Program-made: the position numbers and the translations under genes
From: Mytilus galloprovincialis
Taxonomy: Eukaryota; Mollusca; Bivalvia; Mytilida; Mytilidae
Assembly: GCF_965363235.1 (NCBI RefSeq)
Contig: NC_134846.1
Coordinates: forward strand, 57,029,121 to 57,093,120
Direction of reading: 5' to 3'
DNA: 64,000 nucleotides
The notes under the pieces: model-generated
Told to the model about the DNA's origin: nothing
Seen by the model: only the letters and a program-made list of their open reading frames with translations
Database searches by the model: none
Shown: positions 12,310-25,400 of the stretch, one piece after another
How positions within the stretch are numbered: position 1 is the first letter of the stretch
Layout: every line of letters begins with the position of its first letter

Positions 12310-12945
12310 ATAAAATTGAAAATGGAAATGGGGAATATGCCAAAGTGACAACGACACGGCAAATAAGCAGATAACAGCCGAATGTCACCAATGGGTCTTC
12401 ACAACGCAGTGAGAAAATCCTGCACCTGACTAACCTCTAAATAAAAATACTAGTTCAGTGAAAATGAACGTCATACTAAACTCTAAAAAATATAAATGAA
12501 CTAAAATTTAAAAGCATACAAGACTATTTTTTTTTTTATTTTTTTTTCTATGGTCGGGTTGTTGTCTCTTTGGCACATTCCCCATTTCCATTCTCAATTT
12601 TATCAAAGGCCAGAGGCTCCTGGTATGGGACAGACGGATAAATGCAGCGGAGTTACACATGTTTTGTGAGATCTCAACCCTCCCCTATACCTCTAGACAA
12701 TGAAGAATAAAGAAACACACAGCAATACACAAAGTAAAACTCTGTTTAAAAGAAGTCCTAGTAGTTAGTACGATCTCAGAATAAGAAACTAAGGAAAATG
12801 ACAATGATACACAAATAAACAAAGGACTACTAAAGCAGTTACTGATTTGCCAGCTCCAGACCTCAATTAAATTGATTGAAAGATTATGTCTTCATCATAT
12901 GAAAATCAAGTATAATCCATCTCCTTGAGTGTTTAAAAGTATCAT
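12310..12945 (+). repeat. Long mussel dispersed repeat, AATGGAAATGGGG family
   Basis: Begins aaaattgaaaatggaaatgg and runs through '...agatctcaaccctcccctat' to 'tcttcatcatatgaaaatca'. A reverse-complement copy is at 60040-60590, and shorter copies are at 33648-33745, 44069-44119, 61912-62065 and (reverse) 62736-62852. At 12543-12600 a reversed copy of its own start is embedded (ccccatttccattctcaatt), so this instance is a composite. Non-coding. Confidence 0.75.
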
Positions 12946-14282
12946 ACCATCACATTTTTTATTACAGGTACCTTGTCTTCAGACAGACACACAAAGTATA
13001 CGGCGGGGTTAAACACATCTTTGAGAGCTCACCCCACCCATTAATCTTAGACAGTAGTGTAACAACACAGTATAATAACAGACTGTTCGCATCAGTTGAA
13101 ATGGGCTTGACTCATCAGGACAAAAAAATCATAACAAAAAGACAAAAGTAGCGAATATCTATTTAAAAAGTTTATCACCAATAAATTTGTTTATACCTGT
13201 AAGTCGAAACGTCTGACATTTTTACAAAATGTTTTCAGAAAATTAAAACCATACTGAATATAATTGTTAAACACATGCAATGTATGTACTTTCACTGTAC
13301 TATAACTATCTGTCGCTACCTATTTTTGGCATTGCACAAGGTAATGTTTTTTCTCGTCTGTTCACTTAATTCATTGGATGTTGGATGTGTACTAAATGAC
13401 ATCGTAGTATTTGATTCTTTTTTTGTATTTGTTGTTATTGGCTTTGAACTAGCTTTCAGTAATTCTAGAAATCCCAGATCTGTACATGGTATCTTTTTGT
13501 TGTTAGGGATGAGGAATGGATAAATACCCTGCCACGTCCGATCTGTGTTTTTGTTTGATGTTTTTTTTTTCTGCTTTGTATCGATCTGATGTTCAGTCCT
13601 TTTCAGCCGATTTCATAGTTAAATCTTATGTTGTGCTGGTACCAACCGTTCAAGGTTATGGTAGGGTTGAACACTCACAAAAATGTTGAATCCCATCCCA
13701 TTCTTTGTGTACCTGTCCCAAGTCAGGAGGCTGTAGTTAAGTGGTTTTCATTTGTTCATGACTGGCATATGTGTTCAACGTAAATTGTTTTGATGTAAAT
13801 AAGACCGTGATTTTTCTTAAACTGTAAGTTTCATATTTTATATGTTTCAGTGGGGCATTTTATAGCCGACTATACGGACATATAACGGTAACAGACTATT
13901 CACTTATGTCACAAGAAAGACAACTCGATACTTGTTTTTCAACAACTAATTCGTCAGGTCGGTAAAAAAAATACGCATTTAAGACTATATATGTTTATCG
14001 TCAAAACACTAAACTAAACAATAACAAAAGACACAAAGACAGATCTGAGTGTAATCGCAGTTGCTGAAAGCTAACCAACAACGATTTATAAAAAATCATG
14101 TATCTAAGACTACAATATCAAAAAGTACACATCCAACTTCCAATGCGATCATTTTATAGTGAAAAGATGAAATAATACAAATATTTATTTTCAATACAAA
14201 CAAGGATATGTATAGTAATCCTTGATGCAAATAAATAGTAATAAATATGACATGAGATTACTTGTAAAGTAAAACATATAGT
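12946..14282. repeat. Further dispersed-repeat remnants
   Basis: About 13000-13100 (gttaaacacatctttgagag) and about 13480-13790 (tctgtacatggtatcttttt; cctgtcccaagtcaggaggc) look like fragments of mussel repeats. Similar 'cctgtcccaagtcgggagcc' occurs at 60325. No supported exon. Confidence 0.5.
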
Positions 14283-14427
14283 TTAATATCTAAGTAATTC
14301 TAACGTGGAATTAAGATGGAAAGAACAATAAAACATTAACAATTTCCAGTTTAAAGCTTGGATAAGATTGTAGATAACAATATTAAAGGTAATAGCTTCA
14401 AGATAAGAATAAAAAGACAATAATATA

Positions 14428-15027
14428 TCAACAGTTTCCAGCATTAGAAGTTTGATAATCTTTCTTTTTACAGTGCCAACAACTGAAACAGCAACATGAT
14501 AAACGGTCATCAGGGTGATAGGCACACGGACACCAGTCACAGAAACAAAACAACACTCTTAAGATCTCTAAACTACAGAGAATCATATCTATAATAGCGA
14601 CTACTGATGTTACTACTCCATACACAGAGTCCCAGTTAGATATTGAGAATATAAATCCAGCATGTATACCAGTTGTCACTTTAAACACAATAAATATAAG
14701 CCTCCATATTTTTGGATGATAATTATCAGCAATAAGTTCCCACTTTATAACAACAATGATAGTTAAAATAATAGCTAAGGTCAATAATACGGCTACATAT
14801 ACTATTATAGGTACTTTGTAGCTATCTAACCAATCCGGAAGTCCTATCTTCTGCCACACAATAATGAATGTTACTGCGTCCACTATGTAACCGATCCACA
14901 CACGGATGGCAAAGACAGTCACCCATTTCCTCGGTTCTTCTTCGAGTGTTTTATCAATGTACCGAGAAGCAAAACATCTAAATACACATAGCAAAATGTC
15001 TCCATTATTTCGACAACAATCCGCCAT
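14428..15027 (-). CDS. 199-aa four-helix membrane protein with Cys-rich ends
   Basis: Single-exon frame, ATG at 15027. It has four hydrophobic segments at about 35-58, 72-96, 107-130 and 135-162. Both termini are Cys-rich: MADCC with C14 and C18 at the start, and CFCDWCPC plus SCCCFSCWHC at the end (161-186), suited to palmitoylation or metal binding. Equal topology would place both ends in the cytosol. There is no signal peptide. I do not see the Cys-Cys-Gly loop motif of tetraspanins, nor the claudin W-GLW-C-C signature, so I leave the family open; MARVEL-like or lineage-specific tetraspan proteins are alternatives. TTTATT on the plus strand at 14184-14189 would give AATAAA for this gene. 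Confidence 0.75.
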   Translation of the reverse strand: MADCCRNNGDILLCVFRCFASRYIDKTLEEEPRKWVTVFAIRVWIGYIVDAVTFIIVWQKIGLPDWLDSYKVPIIVYVAVLLTLAIILTIIVVIKWELIADNYHPKIWRLIFIVFKVTTGIHAGFIFSISNWDSVYGVVTSVVAIIDMILCSLEILRVLFCFCDWCPCAYHPDDRLSCCCFSCWHCKKKDYQTSNAGNC

Positions 15028-16612
15028 GACTTTTAATTGATCGGAAAGATGTTAACTACACTATAAGAAAAAAACACCCACTCGTTTTCTAAATATAAAC
15101 CTATTGACCCATACCGGTATGTATTGTATTACTTTATTATACAAAAGCTATTCATCATTAGTGTTGCACGAAAACTGTCAAAACGGACATGTACCCTTGA
15201 GGTATCGTCAGTTTGCGTAAGAATAAAACGGATGAATTTTAAACAATAACAATTTATAAAATACAAGTTCTTTGTTTTGTTTATTTTTAGACGGGCTGGA
15301 TAAATAATTATCAAGCATAATATATATCTATAGTTATAAATAGCGATTTCGAACAAAAAAACAACATCGTGTAGCCAGTAGTTCGATGCAATTTGTCACT
15401 TTTTCACATCAGGGTTGTCTTTTACCATGTTTACTTTTTAGAGACTTTAGAGCTAAAATACTCTATAACTGCATGTTTTCTGTCCTCAGTTTCTGTCAGC
15501 TGGTCAGATGAGTTAATCAGTTTGATTTCAATAAAAAAAAATTTAAACAATAATAGCAGTTAACAATATAATTACCATCTGAAATTCATCAATATAAGCA
15601 GAAGAAGTGATCAGAAGTCCATTTACTAATTTTAGGCTCAAGCAATGAACTTCTAATAAAAAAAAGTAGTAAGTACTCATAAATGGGTTGAACTAGTCTA
15701 CTATATCAAAGAAGAAATAAAAGAAAAGAGAAAATAATTTTATCATTGCTAACTGAAATTCGTGCATCTTGGTAGGTTAACAGTTTAGTTCTGTGGTAAC
15801 TTGGTTTCAGCCGCTGTTGAATATAAACAACTCTTATTAAAAGGACTGAATAGGCCCTGTAATGGTCATTTCAGCCATATGGGATAGGGGCAAACAGAAG
15901 AGTTGCCTGGAAACATGCATCGGAATTCCCCATTCGTTCTTACTATTTCTACCTCTATAAAAAAAAATCTGTTCTTTATTCAATATACCTGCTGACTCTA
16001 ACTTGTTGAATGATTGAAGCCTCATTGACGATTATTTCATCTCTTTTTATTCACTAAAATATTATAAATGCGTGCATAAAACGAGTGTTATTATAACCAG
16101 ATACATGTATTATATGTCTCTGATATAATAAAAGTATATTAGGAAAGGAATTCAATTTGTAAAAGTCACACAGTCATGTTATCACGTGACAAATTGTTAT
16201 TTATTACCGTCAATTTTCAAGTTAAACAAAAGTTATTAAATCAAATGATCACATCGTTAAAACATTAGCACTTCAAACGAGCAATTTGTCAAAACTTAAA
16301 TCGACCGTTTAACTTGTGTATGGTAATGTTATTTTCCACCTTAAAATGAAGCCATTTTACATTTACATTAACAATGAAATTGTTCGATTTATGGGTACTT
16401 TTCTATTGTAAGAGTGAAACAATATTAATCCATCCATACATTTCACTGTACGTAGATATGAATAAAGTCTGGACGAATAATCTATTATGATCCGATTATA
16501 CCATAGCATACACTAATTAATAAAATGGTAACTATTAAAACTTTTATCTCGGGTGACAAGTTCAAATAGGAAAAGATACGACTTTTTACAAATTGAAACG
16601 GATTTTTCAATC
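15028..16612. other. Intergenic between the membrane-protein gene and the repeat-protein gene
   Basis: AT-rich, with no exon, RNA gene or clear repeat that I can support. The two flanking genes are divergent, so both promoters should lie here. Confidence 0.4.
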
Positions 16613-16693
16613 ATGGAGCAAAAATTTAAGGCATAAAATGTGCTGCATTCAAACTGACACTTGAATGAGACATATGCAACGTGGAAAGACTTG

Positions 16694-17833
16694 ATGGTCT
16701 CACAAGAAAAGGTTGTTCGGTATAAAACTTTTGTGACGACGTGTCCAATGGACACGCAAAAAATTCGTTTACTTGGACGGAGACTAAGGCCACATCCAGT
16801 GGAACCAATTCCGTTTGCTTCATGCAAGGAGAAAAATTTATCTGTTTATCTCAATTTGCTCGACTCGAGAGATAAATTCGTAAAAAGTAAAAAGTATCAG
16901 GCATGGAACTATTATTCTGATAAGGATGTAATCGAAGAGCAAACGTCTAAAAGGACATCGGTAGATATGCCAATTATTGAGTCACCTCCTGCTCATGTTA
17001 CAAGTGTGTCTGTGATTAAAGCAGAGAGGCAAGGCAGTGGACGGTCTGTAGGGAGGTCGGAAAGACAACACAGTGAAAGGAGGAAGTCTGCCAAACATGC
17101 TAGCGAACGTTCTGTGGGTAGACCTGAGAGACAAAACAGTGAAAAGAGGAAGTCGGCCAAACAAGGTAGTGATCGTACTGTAGTTATGCCGGACAGACTA
17201 ATTAGCGTGTCGTCTGAGGTTATGCCGGCAAGACAAGGTAGCGAACGGTCTGAAGGTATGCCTCAGAGACAAGGTAGCGAACGGTCTGAAGGTATGCCAC
17301 AGAGACAAGGAAGTGAAAGGAAGTCTGCGAAGAAAGTCGCCTTTAGTGTTAATGAAAAGGTTGACGAAGATAAATTTCCATCCATAGAACCAAATTCACG
17401 TGCTAGCTCACGTGCAAGAGCGAACACTAAACTATCCGATTTGACCTTTGGCAGTCGAAAGTCACCAGGACGAAAGAGTGCAGCAAGTATTGATAGTGCG
17501 TTAAGTAGAGACGGAGAATTATTTCATATAACATTTAGGGGATGCAGCAGAGAATCACAACGAAGGTATGATCCAAGAAGTGAAATACATAGTGACTATT
17601 ATTCAATCAAAAAAATATCTGAAAGTCCTCGAACAAAGGTGCAAAATGTTCAAAAGCCAAAATCAGCCATCTTCCCCGAGTCAAAACAATCCTTCCAAGC
17701 TATACTCTTGGGTAGTCAGAAAAGAATGGTAAAGAAATTCGACAAAGGAAACATTAAACTACCGTATTATACGTGGGATAAATTAAACAGAGTGTCACAT
17801 TTAAGAGGGTATACTTCGGTGCCTATATTTTGA
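16694..17833 (+). CDS. Intronless 379-aa Arg/Ser/Glu-rich repeat protein
   Basis: The frame opens after a TGA at 16655. The first ATG is 16694 (weak context, T at -3), ending TGA at 17831. Three short upstream ATGs with stops (16613, 16638, 16665) precede it, which could dampen translation; ATG 16748 is an alternative start. Residues 1-85 are mixed and look structured (CPMDTQKIRLLGRRLRPHPV). Residues 111-215 are degenerate repeats: two ~25-residue units built on ERQxSExRKSAK, then three units of SEGMPQRQGSER type. The C-terminus is a basic, aromatic block (LPYYTWDKLNRVSHLRGY). Strongly basic and Ser/Arg-rich with no known domain. The repeats are in frame and vary mostly without breaking it, supporting a coding gene. 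Confidence 0.7.
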   Translation: MVSQEKVVRYKTFVTTCPMDTQKIRLLGRRLRPHPVEPIPFASCKEKNLSVYLNLLDSRDKFVKSKKYQAWNYYSDKDVIEEQTSKRTSVDMPIIESPPAHVTSVSVIKAERQGSGRSVGRSERQHSERRKSAKHASERSVGRPERQNSEKRKSAKQGSDRTVVMPDRLISVSSEVMPARQGSERSEGMPQRQGSERSEGMPQRQGSERKSAKKVAFSVNEKVDEDKFPSIEPNSRASSRARANTKLSDLTFGSRKSPGRKSAASIDSALSRDGELFHITFRGCSRESQRRYDPRSEIHSDYYSIKKISESPRTKVQNVQKPKSAIFPESKQSFQAILLGSQKRMVKKFDKGNIKLPYYTWDKLNRVSHLRGYTSVPIF

Positions 17834-19274
17834 TTTGTTTATATATGGACCATTTGAATTTATTACACACCTTTGAAGATTAACATTAATCGCAGTGATG
17901 ATAATCGGTCTATATGTGCAACTACAGTCGGAAGTGAATAGTGAGGAAAGAAGTGTTGTATCCAAATCAATGTATTACATTGGAGCCATAAGACTCATAG
18001 TATATTCTGAATATCAGAACTACTGCTATCATATTGGTAAAGTTAAAAGAGACAACTTTCACGATCGATTTCCCCCGTAATTTCTAACATTATTCGAATA
18101 TTTTGTTTGTATTTTTCTATGTCAGACTTTGTTTCGCGTATGTAGAATGATATATTGTATCATTTTGTATTAACTGGTAATAATATGATGTGAAGCAAAC
18201 ATGTATAGCAATGAGCATGAATCAAAGACAATCAAATTCGGATAGTGCGTTATGTTTGGAAACTTTATTCTGTTCAAGCTTCGCTTTCTGCACTCTTTTT
18301 CAGTTGTCCCGGAATTGAGCACAATTTCCTTGTTGTGGCTTCAACATGGCCGAAATACGATAAAAAGTATGGTTCTCGGCTTATGGCCACCGTACAACTT
18401 TGTCCATAGATTATGTCAGCAATAACCATATTAAAGAGTTGAGTAATGTCTTATAAGACATGTCTTAAGCTTTGTGTCCGCAAATGAGGTCAACAGGAAT
18501 GACCTGGGTTCGTCATTGAAAACACCCAACCTGCATGTTTTTTTCACGATGACTACTTTCAGTGTAGGATTAAAAAACAAAGCTATCTGAAGATTTGTAC
18601 ATACTGTACGTGTAAGCTAATTTTCCTGATGACTTGTATTGTTAAAAAAATGACACATATACAATGTGGTGTTCAGTTTAAAGTATAAACAATAAATCTG
18701 ACTCTAAAATCTTGACAACAAATTAAAGTCTTAAGGGGTTTTGTGTTCTTAAGCTGATTAAAAATATAAATCATGTATTGTTAAATGTACCCTTGCTCTG
18801 ATTATGCATAATACATTTGCCACTGTACGTTAAACAATCAACTATTAATGCCATTAATCCACTGGTTGGTCCGTTTTTCTATCTTGGGTTTTCTGTCTTT
18901 TTTTCAACTAATCTTGTTCCTGTTTTAATGCTTTCATTCAACTTCACATGGTGAAATCAATGCTTAGAAATAAAACAACATGAACTCATAGAAATCTGCT
19001 TCATGAATTAGAATTGTAGACCTTTTTACGATCTTTACTTTAATATAATTTCGATTTATATATTAACCTTACTAAAAGTCATGGCAGTTGTCGTCTGTAA
19101 ATTATACTACTTAGAACTACAAAGTTTAAATGTATGGTAGGTCCCCGTCTTGGTGTCAAAGCTCATCAATCTTTAAAATGATGAACAAACCATTATGTCG
19201 TGTTATGGTGTACGACACCACCGGAAAAAAACCACCAGTAACATGGTTAAACATACCATTATAGCACCTCAACA
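17834..19274. other. 3' UTR and intergenic, AT-rich
   Basis: No exon seen. AATAAA at 18691-18696 is a possible but distant polyadenylation signal. Confidence 0.35.
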
Positions 19275-19536
19275 CATATATGGGTCCACAGTGGGCGAGT
19301 GGTCTATGTAGTTTTATAACTACTGTACCTATGGCCTTTCAACACTGAGGTTGTGAATTCGAACCCAACATATGACAGGTGCGCTAGCCTTCAATCTTAC
19401 GGTTGATTTGCATAGTCATTTGTTCCCCAAAAGTTATGCTTTTCTCTGGGCATTCCTGTTTCCTCATCAAATTAAAACCGGCCACCACTGAATAGTCAAA
19501 AGCGCTGAAAGTGGCGTTAAACCCCAAAAAATAATC
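19275..19536 (+). repeat. tRNA-headed SINE with conserved 3' domain
   Basis: A-box-like gtgggcgagtggtcta and B-box-like gtgaattcgaaccc give a tRNA-derived head. The tail contains ctctgggcattcctgtttcc, accggccaccactgaatag and aagcgctgaaagtggcgtta, which I recognise as the conserved domain of molluscan/deuterostome-type SINEs (Meta-like). It ends in an A-rich tail. A more diverged copy is at 41645-41895. Confidence 0.7.
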
Positions 19537-20047
19537 AGTAAAAAGGACGTTTTATACAATTTGAGTTGTGAAAATAAAGTTGTAAAGAGATAATGGAAGC
19601 TAGATAACATGATTTTAGGATGGGATGCAGGAAGTAAATATGGAGAAAATCGGATAAAAAATAATAGTTTACAGAGATATGTTTCATCTGTATATAATCA
19701 TATTGATATGATAATTCAACAGTCGAAGTTTAAAACAGCAATTCTTTAAAATTCGAATGTTCATACATTTGCTATTCTGGATACCAAATACTATTGACTT
19801 CTCAAAACTGGTCCCTTGACTTAAACAAAAACTTTCTTTGTAAACTATACACATATTTTTACATCTTTTACTGAGGGGGCAGGGCAACATAATCTTTATG
19901 GATACGGGATGTGCAAATGATACTACAACTGTATATCAAATATCTAAAAATTAGTCCTTAAATCTAATAAGAAACTTACACATGTGAACTAAACAATAGT
20001 TTTAATCACAGGGACTCGGTTGGCAGATACTTTTTTTTAATCTATGT

Positions 20048-20335
20048 TTTTATGCCCCACCTACGATAGTAGAGGGGCATTATGTTTTCTGGTCTGTGCG
20101 TCCGTTCGTCCGTCCGTCTGTCCCGCTTCAGGTTAAAGTTTTTGGTCAAGGTAGTTTTTGATGAAGTTGAAGTCTAATCGACTTCAAACTTAGTATACAT
20201 GTTCCCTATGATATGATCTTTTTAATTTTAATGCCAAATTAGAGGGTTTATCCCAATTTCACGGTCCACTGAACATAGAAAATGATAGTACGAGTGGGGC
20301 ATTCGTGTACTGGGGACACATTCTTGTTTCAATCT
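20048..20335 (+). repeat. 'TATGCCCCACCTA' dispersed repeat
   Basis: Begins tatgccccacctacgatagt, then ggggcattatgttttctggt, a CGTCCGTCCGTC run, and ggttaaagtttttggtcaag. The same family occurs at 62066-62640 (internally triplicated) and inverted at about 58465-59150. It is common in bivalve genomes from memory. Non-coding. Confidence 0.75.
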
Positions 20336-20525
20336 TTTTTTTCATATTTCCTGTTTATTTGTATTACATTATTTACGTTTTTAACATTGGTATCAATATT
20401 TTTGTTTTCTAGCGATGTGCAGTATACTATCCATATCTGTATACTGAAAAATCCTACTTTTTTTTCCAACGTTAAAAACTTTAATAATGTAATACAAATA
20501 GACAGGAAATATGAAAAAAAAAGAA
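20336..20525. repeat. Inverted repeat, about 45-bp arms
   Basis: ttcatatttcctgtttattt...gtattacattatttac at 20340-20380 is mirrored as its near reverse complement at 20475-20523. The loop contains sequence shared with the left edge of the window. It gives overlapping spurious frames on both strands. Confidence 0.65.
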
Positions 20526-21521
20526 TGAAAAAAAAAATAGATAAAAAAAATGTATCTGCTAACTGAGTCCCCGTGGTTTTAATCACTTAAGAAAGCAGAG
20601 GAAACAAGCTCAATGGAAATGGAATGTATCAATGATAACAAAACTACATAACAATGGTCAAATTAGTTCCACTTAATCTTATCTAATCTCAGACTTAAAC
20701 ATTATTGACAACATTACAGCTGAAAAAAGCAGCATGCCTTAGTCATTCCTCAGCACCTGCACCTGCACCAAGACAAGACAAGACGAAAGCGGGATGTCAT
20801 TCCGTACCTATTGACAAGATGAACAGTAAACAATATTGGGGTCTTCAATGCCTTCATATTTTTTTCGTCTACAAAACACAACTAAACATGTTTCTTCAAA
20901 TGAAAACTTTAAGACCGTGTTTGTCATTATTATGCTCAGAAAAGTTTTATCATTTCAAGAAATCAGGGAAAGGTGCCGATACTCCCATTCTTTTAGAAAT
21001 GTGTAAGTTTTTTGTCTCCACGTCTTGCTCAGTAAGTACCAAAAATCCTTGGACTGTGTCACTGTCGTGTCAATCTGTCCAAGAAATACTTTGGTTTCAT
21101 TAAATCTATATTAAGTTTTTAAACATTTGGACTATTATGAGAAATTAGTACAATCTTACAAAGGCAGCTCCATAAGACCACACTATTTCAGACTCAGACA
21201 TCTGAGATTAACATTCCCAAAATCTGACAAGCTCAGAGATGAAATAACATCTTAACAGAGGATATCTGAAACTAAGTCTTGCATTCTTACCATTGGATTT
21301 AATTCTGGTTCACCTAAAAGTTCTATTGGATTCAAAATGGCAAAAAAGTTGCATGTATGCTGTCCCACCAGGTACACTAAATTATTTTCTGTGATAAAGA
21401 AAGTTATCACTTTAACTTGTTAGTTTGAAGTGTGTGTCCTATCCATTGTATTATTTCTTGTTTTGACAATACAATATCATTCTGTTTCCAATATAATTTC
21501 TAGTTCATAATATAGATATAA
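20526..21521. other. Intergenic, no supported gene
   Basis: Contains a 132-codon plus-strand frame (20705-21103) that starts in low-complexity (APAPAP) and does not look like a conserved protein. No donor or acceptor organisation was found around it. Confidence 0.3.
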
Positions 21522-21750
21522 GAAGATGTGGTATAAGTGCCAATGAGACAACTCTCCATCCAAGTCACAATTTGTAACAGTAAACCAACAAGGAACCTAG
21601 ACTCATACTGAACAGCAAGCTATAAAGGGCCCCAAAATGGCTAGTGTAACACCATTGATACAAGAAAACCAACTGTCTAATCTAAATCAAAAACAAGAAA
21701 CACTTATGAACTACATCAACAAATGGCAACCACCGAACAACAGGAGTTGA
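21522..21750 (+). repeat. Copy of AGTGCCAATG mussel repeat
   Basis: gatataagaagatgtggtat then agtgccaatgagacaactct, 'gaacagcaagctataaaggg' and 'ccaaaatggctagtgtaaca'. This is the same family as 8226-8600 and a fuller copy. Confidence 0.8.
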
Positions 21751-22414
21751 TTTCTCAAAAAAACTTACGACTAAGATTTATTGTAAGTATACTGAATGGT
21801 TAATGCATTTGGTTTAAATTTTTTAACAGGTGCCAACCTTCACCCTAACATGAAATGATAACAACATACACTGAAGGAATCAGTGTTCTCCCTGGGGCCT
21901 TTTAGCATCATGGTAAGGTGATGCTATCTGAAGTGGTTTTCTTATATATATTGTTATGGATGTGATACATTAATTTTTAGAAGGTATTTCTCCTGTTTAC
22001 CAGGATTCTTAATGAAATATCTGGGGAGAACACTGACAATATAAGGTCAATGTCAGAAAAATATAACCTTTTTGTAAAAGGCTGAGAAACTTAAGTAAGA
22101 CAAGCTTTTGACATTGACCTAATACTGTTTTCATACTGAAACTTAAATTAATAAATTGATAGCTATTTAAATTGTAACACAAAATTTCAAACTTCTTTCC
22201 ACCTCTTAATGAACCTCTGATTGTGGAGAAAGTGTTACATGTTGAAATTGACATCGCACAAAATATAGACTATAATTATGGAAATAAACACAACTACCGT
22301 AGTTGAAGTATAAATATGATTCGATTTGATTTGAAAATGTTTTATGATTTGATGATGTGTAGAAATTATGAGTTATCAAGTTTAAATCAATATATCGGAA
22401 CATATTTTAATAAT

Positions 22415-25400
22415 CTATTGTCCCTTTTCTTTAAGGGATGCCAGCATTTGTATTGCAGCTATAGTGTCACTATCTATAGGTTTATTAGGATCGTCTGAAA
22501 TGATATGATATTCTGTCCCAGACTCTGTCTCATACATAACACAATGGGTAATCTCCTGTACATTTGACTTTTCAACATCCACAATACATGACAAATCGTT
22601 TTCAGAACAATGAGGTATGTTATTCAGGTCAATTTTCTGTTCTGTCACTATGTTGGTATCTTTATTATGCTTAGTCAAAGGATTTGTTTTCTCATTCAAT
22701 CTCTGACGCCGTCCTTTTTTATGATTGGTTATCAATGTCTTATCTCCACTTGCTGACTCTGTACGTTCACGCTTCAGTTTATCTTTTCTAATTCCATTTT
22801 CACTGCTAGTTCTTTGTATTTCCTCTTTAACTGTTTGCTGACAGATTTTATGATGGCTGGTTAGGTAATGCTTTCTGTGAAAACGTTTTCCACATTTGTC
22901 ACACTGGTATAGTTTTAAATTTTGGTGTCTGGCCTGTTCATGTCGCTTAAGTGAACCTATAATATAAAATAATTAACCAAATATTAAGCATTGTTATATT
23001 TATTTACCCTTACTAAATCTGCATTAGATTTAGTGCTGGCAAAAAAGAAGGCAATTTATTACAAGCAACAAAACAAATAAAATTCTATACAGCAACACAA
23101 AAGATGTATCCATTATACTATATATAGGGTACATGGTATGCTGTTTTAAAATTCCAATGAATTATATGTCTTAGCAAACAAGCTGACTTTTGAAATGGAT
23201 GGAAATTACTACTTATTTTTTATTCAAACTATCCTACTCCTTACAGCTGGAAAAAGGAGTATGTTCACAGATATCTGAATAAAAGAAAAATTTATCTGAG
23301 GACATGAATGCCTCCCCTCAATAAATGACTCACTACGAAAATTCGAACTCTGTCTGTGTGTTGTGGTTCTTAGCATTGTGTATGAATTTCATAAATATCA
23401 GATGAGAAAAACCTAGGTTAGAGTAAAGAAATGAAAAATGGATGGACAGAAGGACTGATAGAAAAAAGTTTTAACAAGGGTAACACATAATGTGCCCTTT
23501 GCCTTGGTGCATTCTTATAGTGAAAATAATCATGTTTACTAAATTCTAAATAACTTTCAGAGTTATTGCCTTTGACAACATTGCTCACATGCTAGGGCAA
23601 CAATTATTTTTTGTAAGGATGTGTAGTTCAACAAAATATATATCTTTATAACAAATAAGACATTAAAAGTTTCTTGCTTTTGTAGAAATCTATATTATAC
23701 ATTTTGGAATAAGGCAGTTATTTTCCCACTGTGCTGCTGATTTAAAGCTTTTGTTTTTGTCAGTTTTTAATATGAAAATACTCTTTATGAATTGGCCTTA
23801 TAGTTTTCCGTTTTTGTCTTACATTTTTGTTGGGTTAACTTATCATTTTTTTCATTCTGTTTCTGTTATTTACTCTATTATATTACAAAGTCCAAGTTTG
23901 ATGACAAAACACAGGTCATCTTGGTACTGCCCCTTCAACTATAGATATTGGATAGACAGCAAATGACTGACAAGAAAAATTACACATCGAATGGACTAAG
24001 TGTGGAAAGTTGTTTAAAATACTTACCTTTTCTAGTAAATACTTGGTTACACACAGTACAGCTGAATAATGAAGGAGAAATAAATGCATGTCTATTGTTT
24101 ATATGTGCAGTAAGATCAGCTTCAGTAAAAAATCCTTTGAAACAATGAGGACATTCCAATCTTTTAGGGTTAGAATGCATCTTCAGGTGAGATTTTAGAG
24201 AAAATGATTTAACAGTCTTTCCACAGGTGCTACACCTACAAGTAGAAAAAAGTAAACATGTATATATTCATAACTTATATTCAGAACAGACAAAGTCTTC
24301 AAGATATACAAAAAACTTTTCTGGCAATCAACAATTTCCATGTTTAACATGAATGAGCAATGGATATATTCAGGTCAAAATTTATAAACTGATATTTGGT
24401 TCCAAAGGAAAATATTTTGGTAGTATTTTTTATGTGGTCTATGCTAGATCTGCCAATAGTTTTCCTAAAAATAAAACAAAACATGGCCTCAAATGTATGT
24501 TTTCATGTAATTTTGGAACCTCATTCAAATTGATCCAACGTCACAGCTTTTAAACATCATCAAAGGTCTGCAATGTTAGTTAGTGAAGCACAAATTTCTA
24601 ACAAAATATGTGAAGTACCTTTTAGTGTATTTTGAACACTACAATACAAGTTGATTATATGTTAAATATCAGAAAGTAAAAAAAAGATATGTGTTAAGAA
24701 TATCCAAAGGATGTTATTTGATAGATTGATACGAAGTTGTAATGTAAGGATAAAACCTGGCTTCAATTCGCTTATATTTTCCTTCATTTGAATAAATATT
24801 GAATATACATGGCTGGATCTAAATGGTATCTTATATTCTTAAGGCATAACTTGAAGCATTAAAGGATGTAAATAAATTCACACTTACAAACAAGTGAGAG
24901 ATCTTCTGTGAGCTTTCATTAACTTCTTTGTTTTACAATCTTTCCCTTGGGAATTAGTCTTGTTATTTTCTTTAACAGATTCCTTACTGCCAGTAAATAT
25001 TTTCCCATCTTTACCACAATTTACTTGCTGCTTTGGGTGTCTTGTTAGTGTGTGATTTTCCATTTCTTCCACTGTCCTGCAGTTATTCTTGCTAAGATCA
25101 CAACTACAATAAAACTAGTTAAATAATTCTACTTAAATCTTTTTTTAAAATAAGCAAGCAAGAAATTAATATTTCTTTCACTTTTTTGAAATGACAAAAT
25201 AAAGACATGGACGATATATATTTTATCATAGAGAACTATAAGAAATATTGGTCCATGCATCATTCAAAAATATATATACAATTTGTTTAAATTTTCTTTA
25301 GTTTGAGAATTTATTCTGACATCAGAAATCTAATGGTGTACATGTTTAACTTGTTAATGTAAATGTGATTTTTCATACAACATTTGTACAAGTGTGTATA

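Noticed and set aside
13275-13523. 82-codon frame
   Set aside because: Overlaps repeat-like sequence (tctgtacatggtatcttttt) and has hydrophobic, T-rich-derived composition typical of chance frames.
14283-14540. 85-codon minus frame starting MTGVRVPITL
   Set aside because: Overlaps the membrane-protein gene in another frame and downstream UTR, with no independent support.
20705-21103. 132-codon plus frame
   Set aside because: Low-complexity start, no homology I can recognise, no splice partners, likely chance within repeat-rich sequence.
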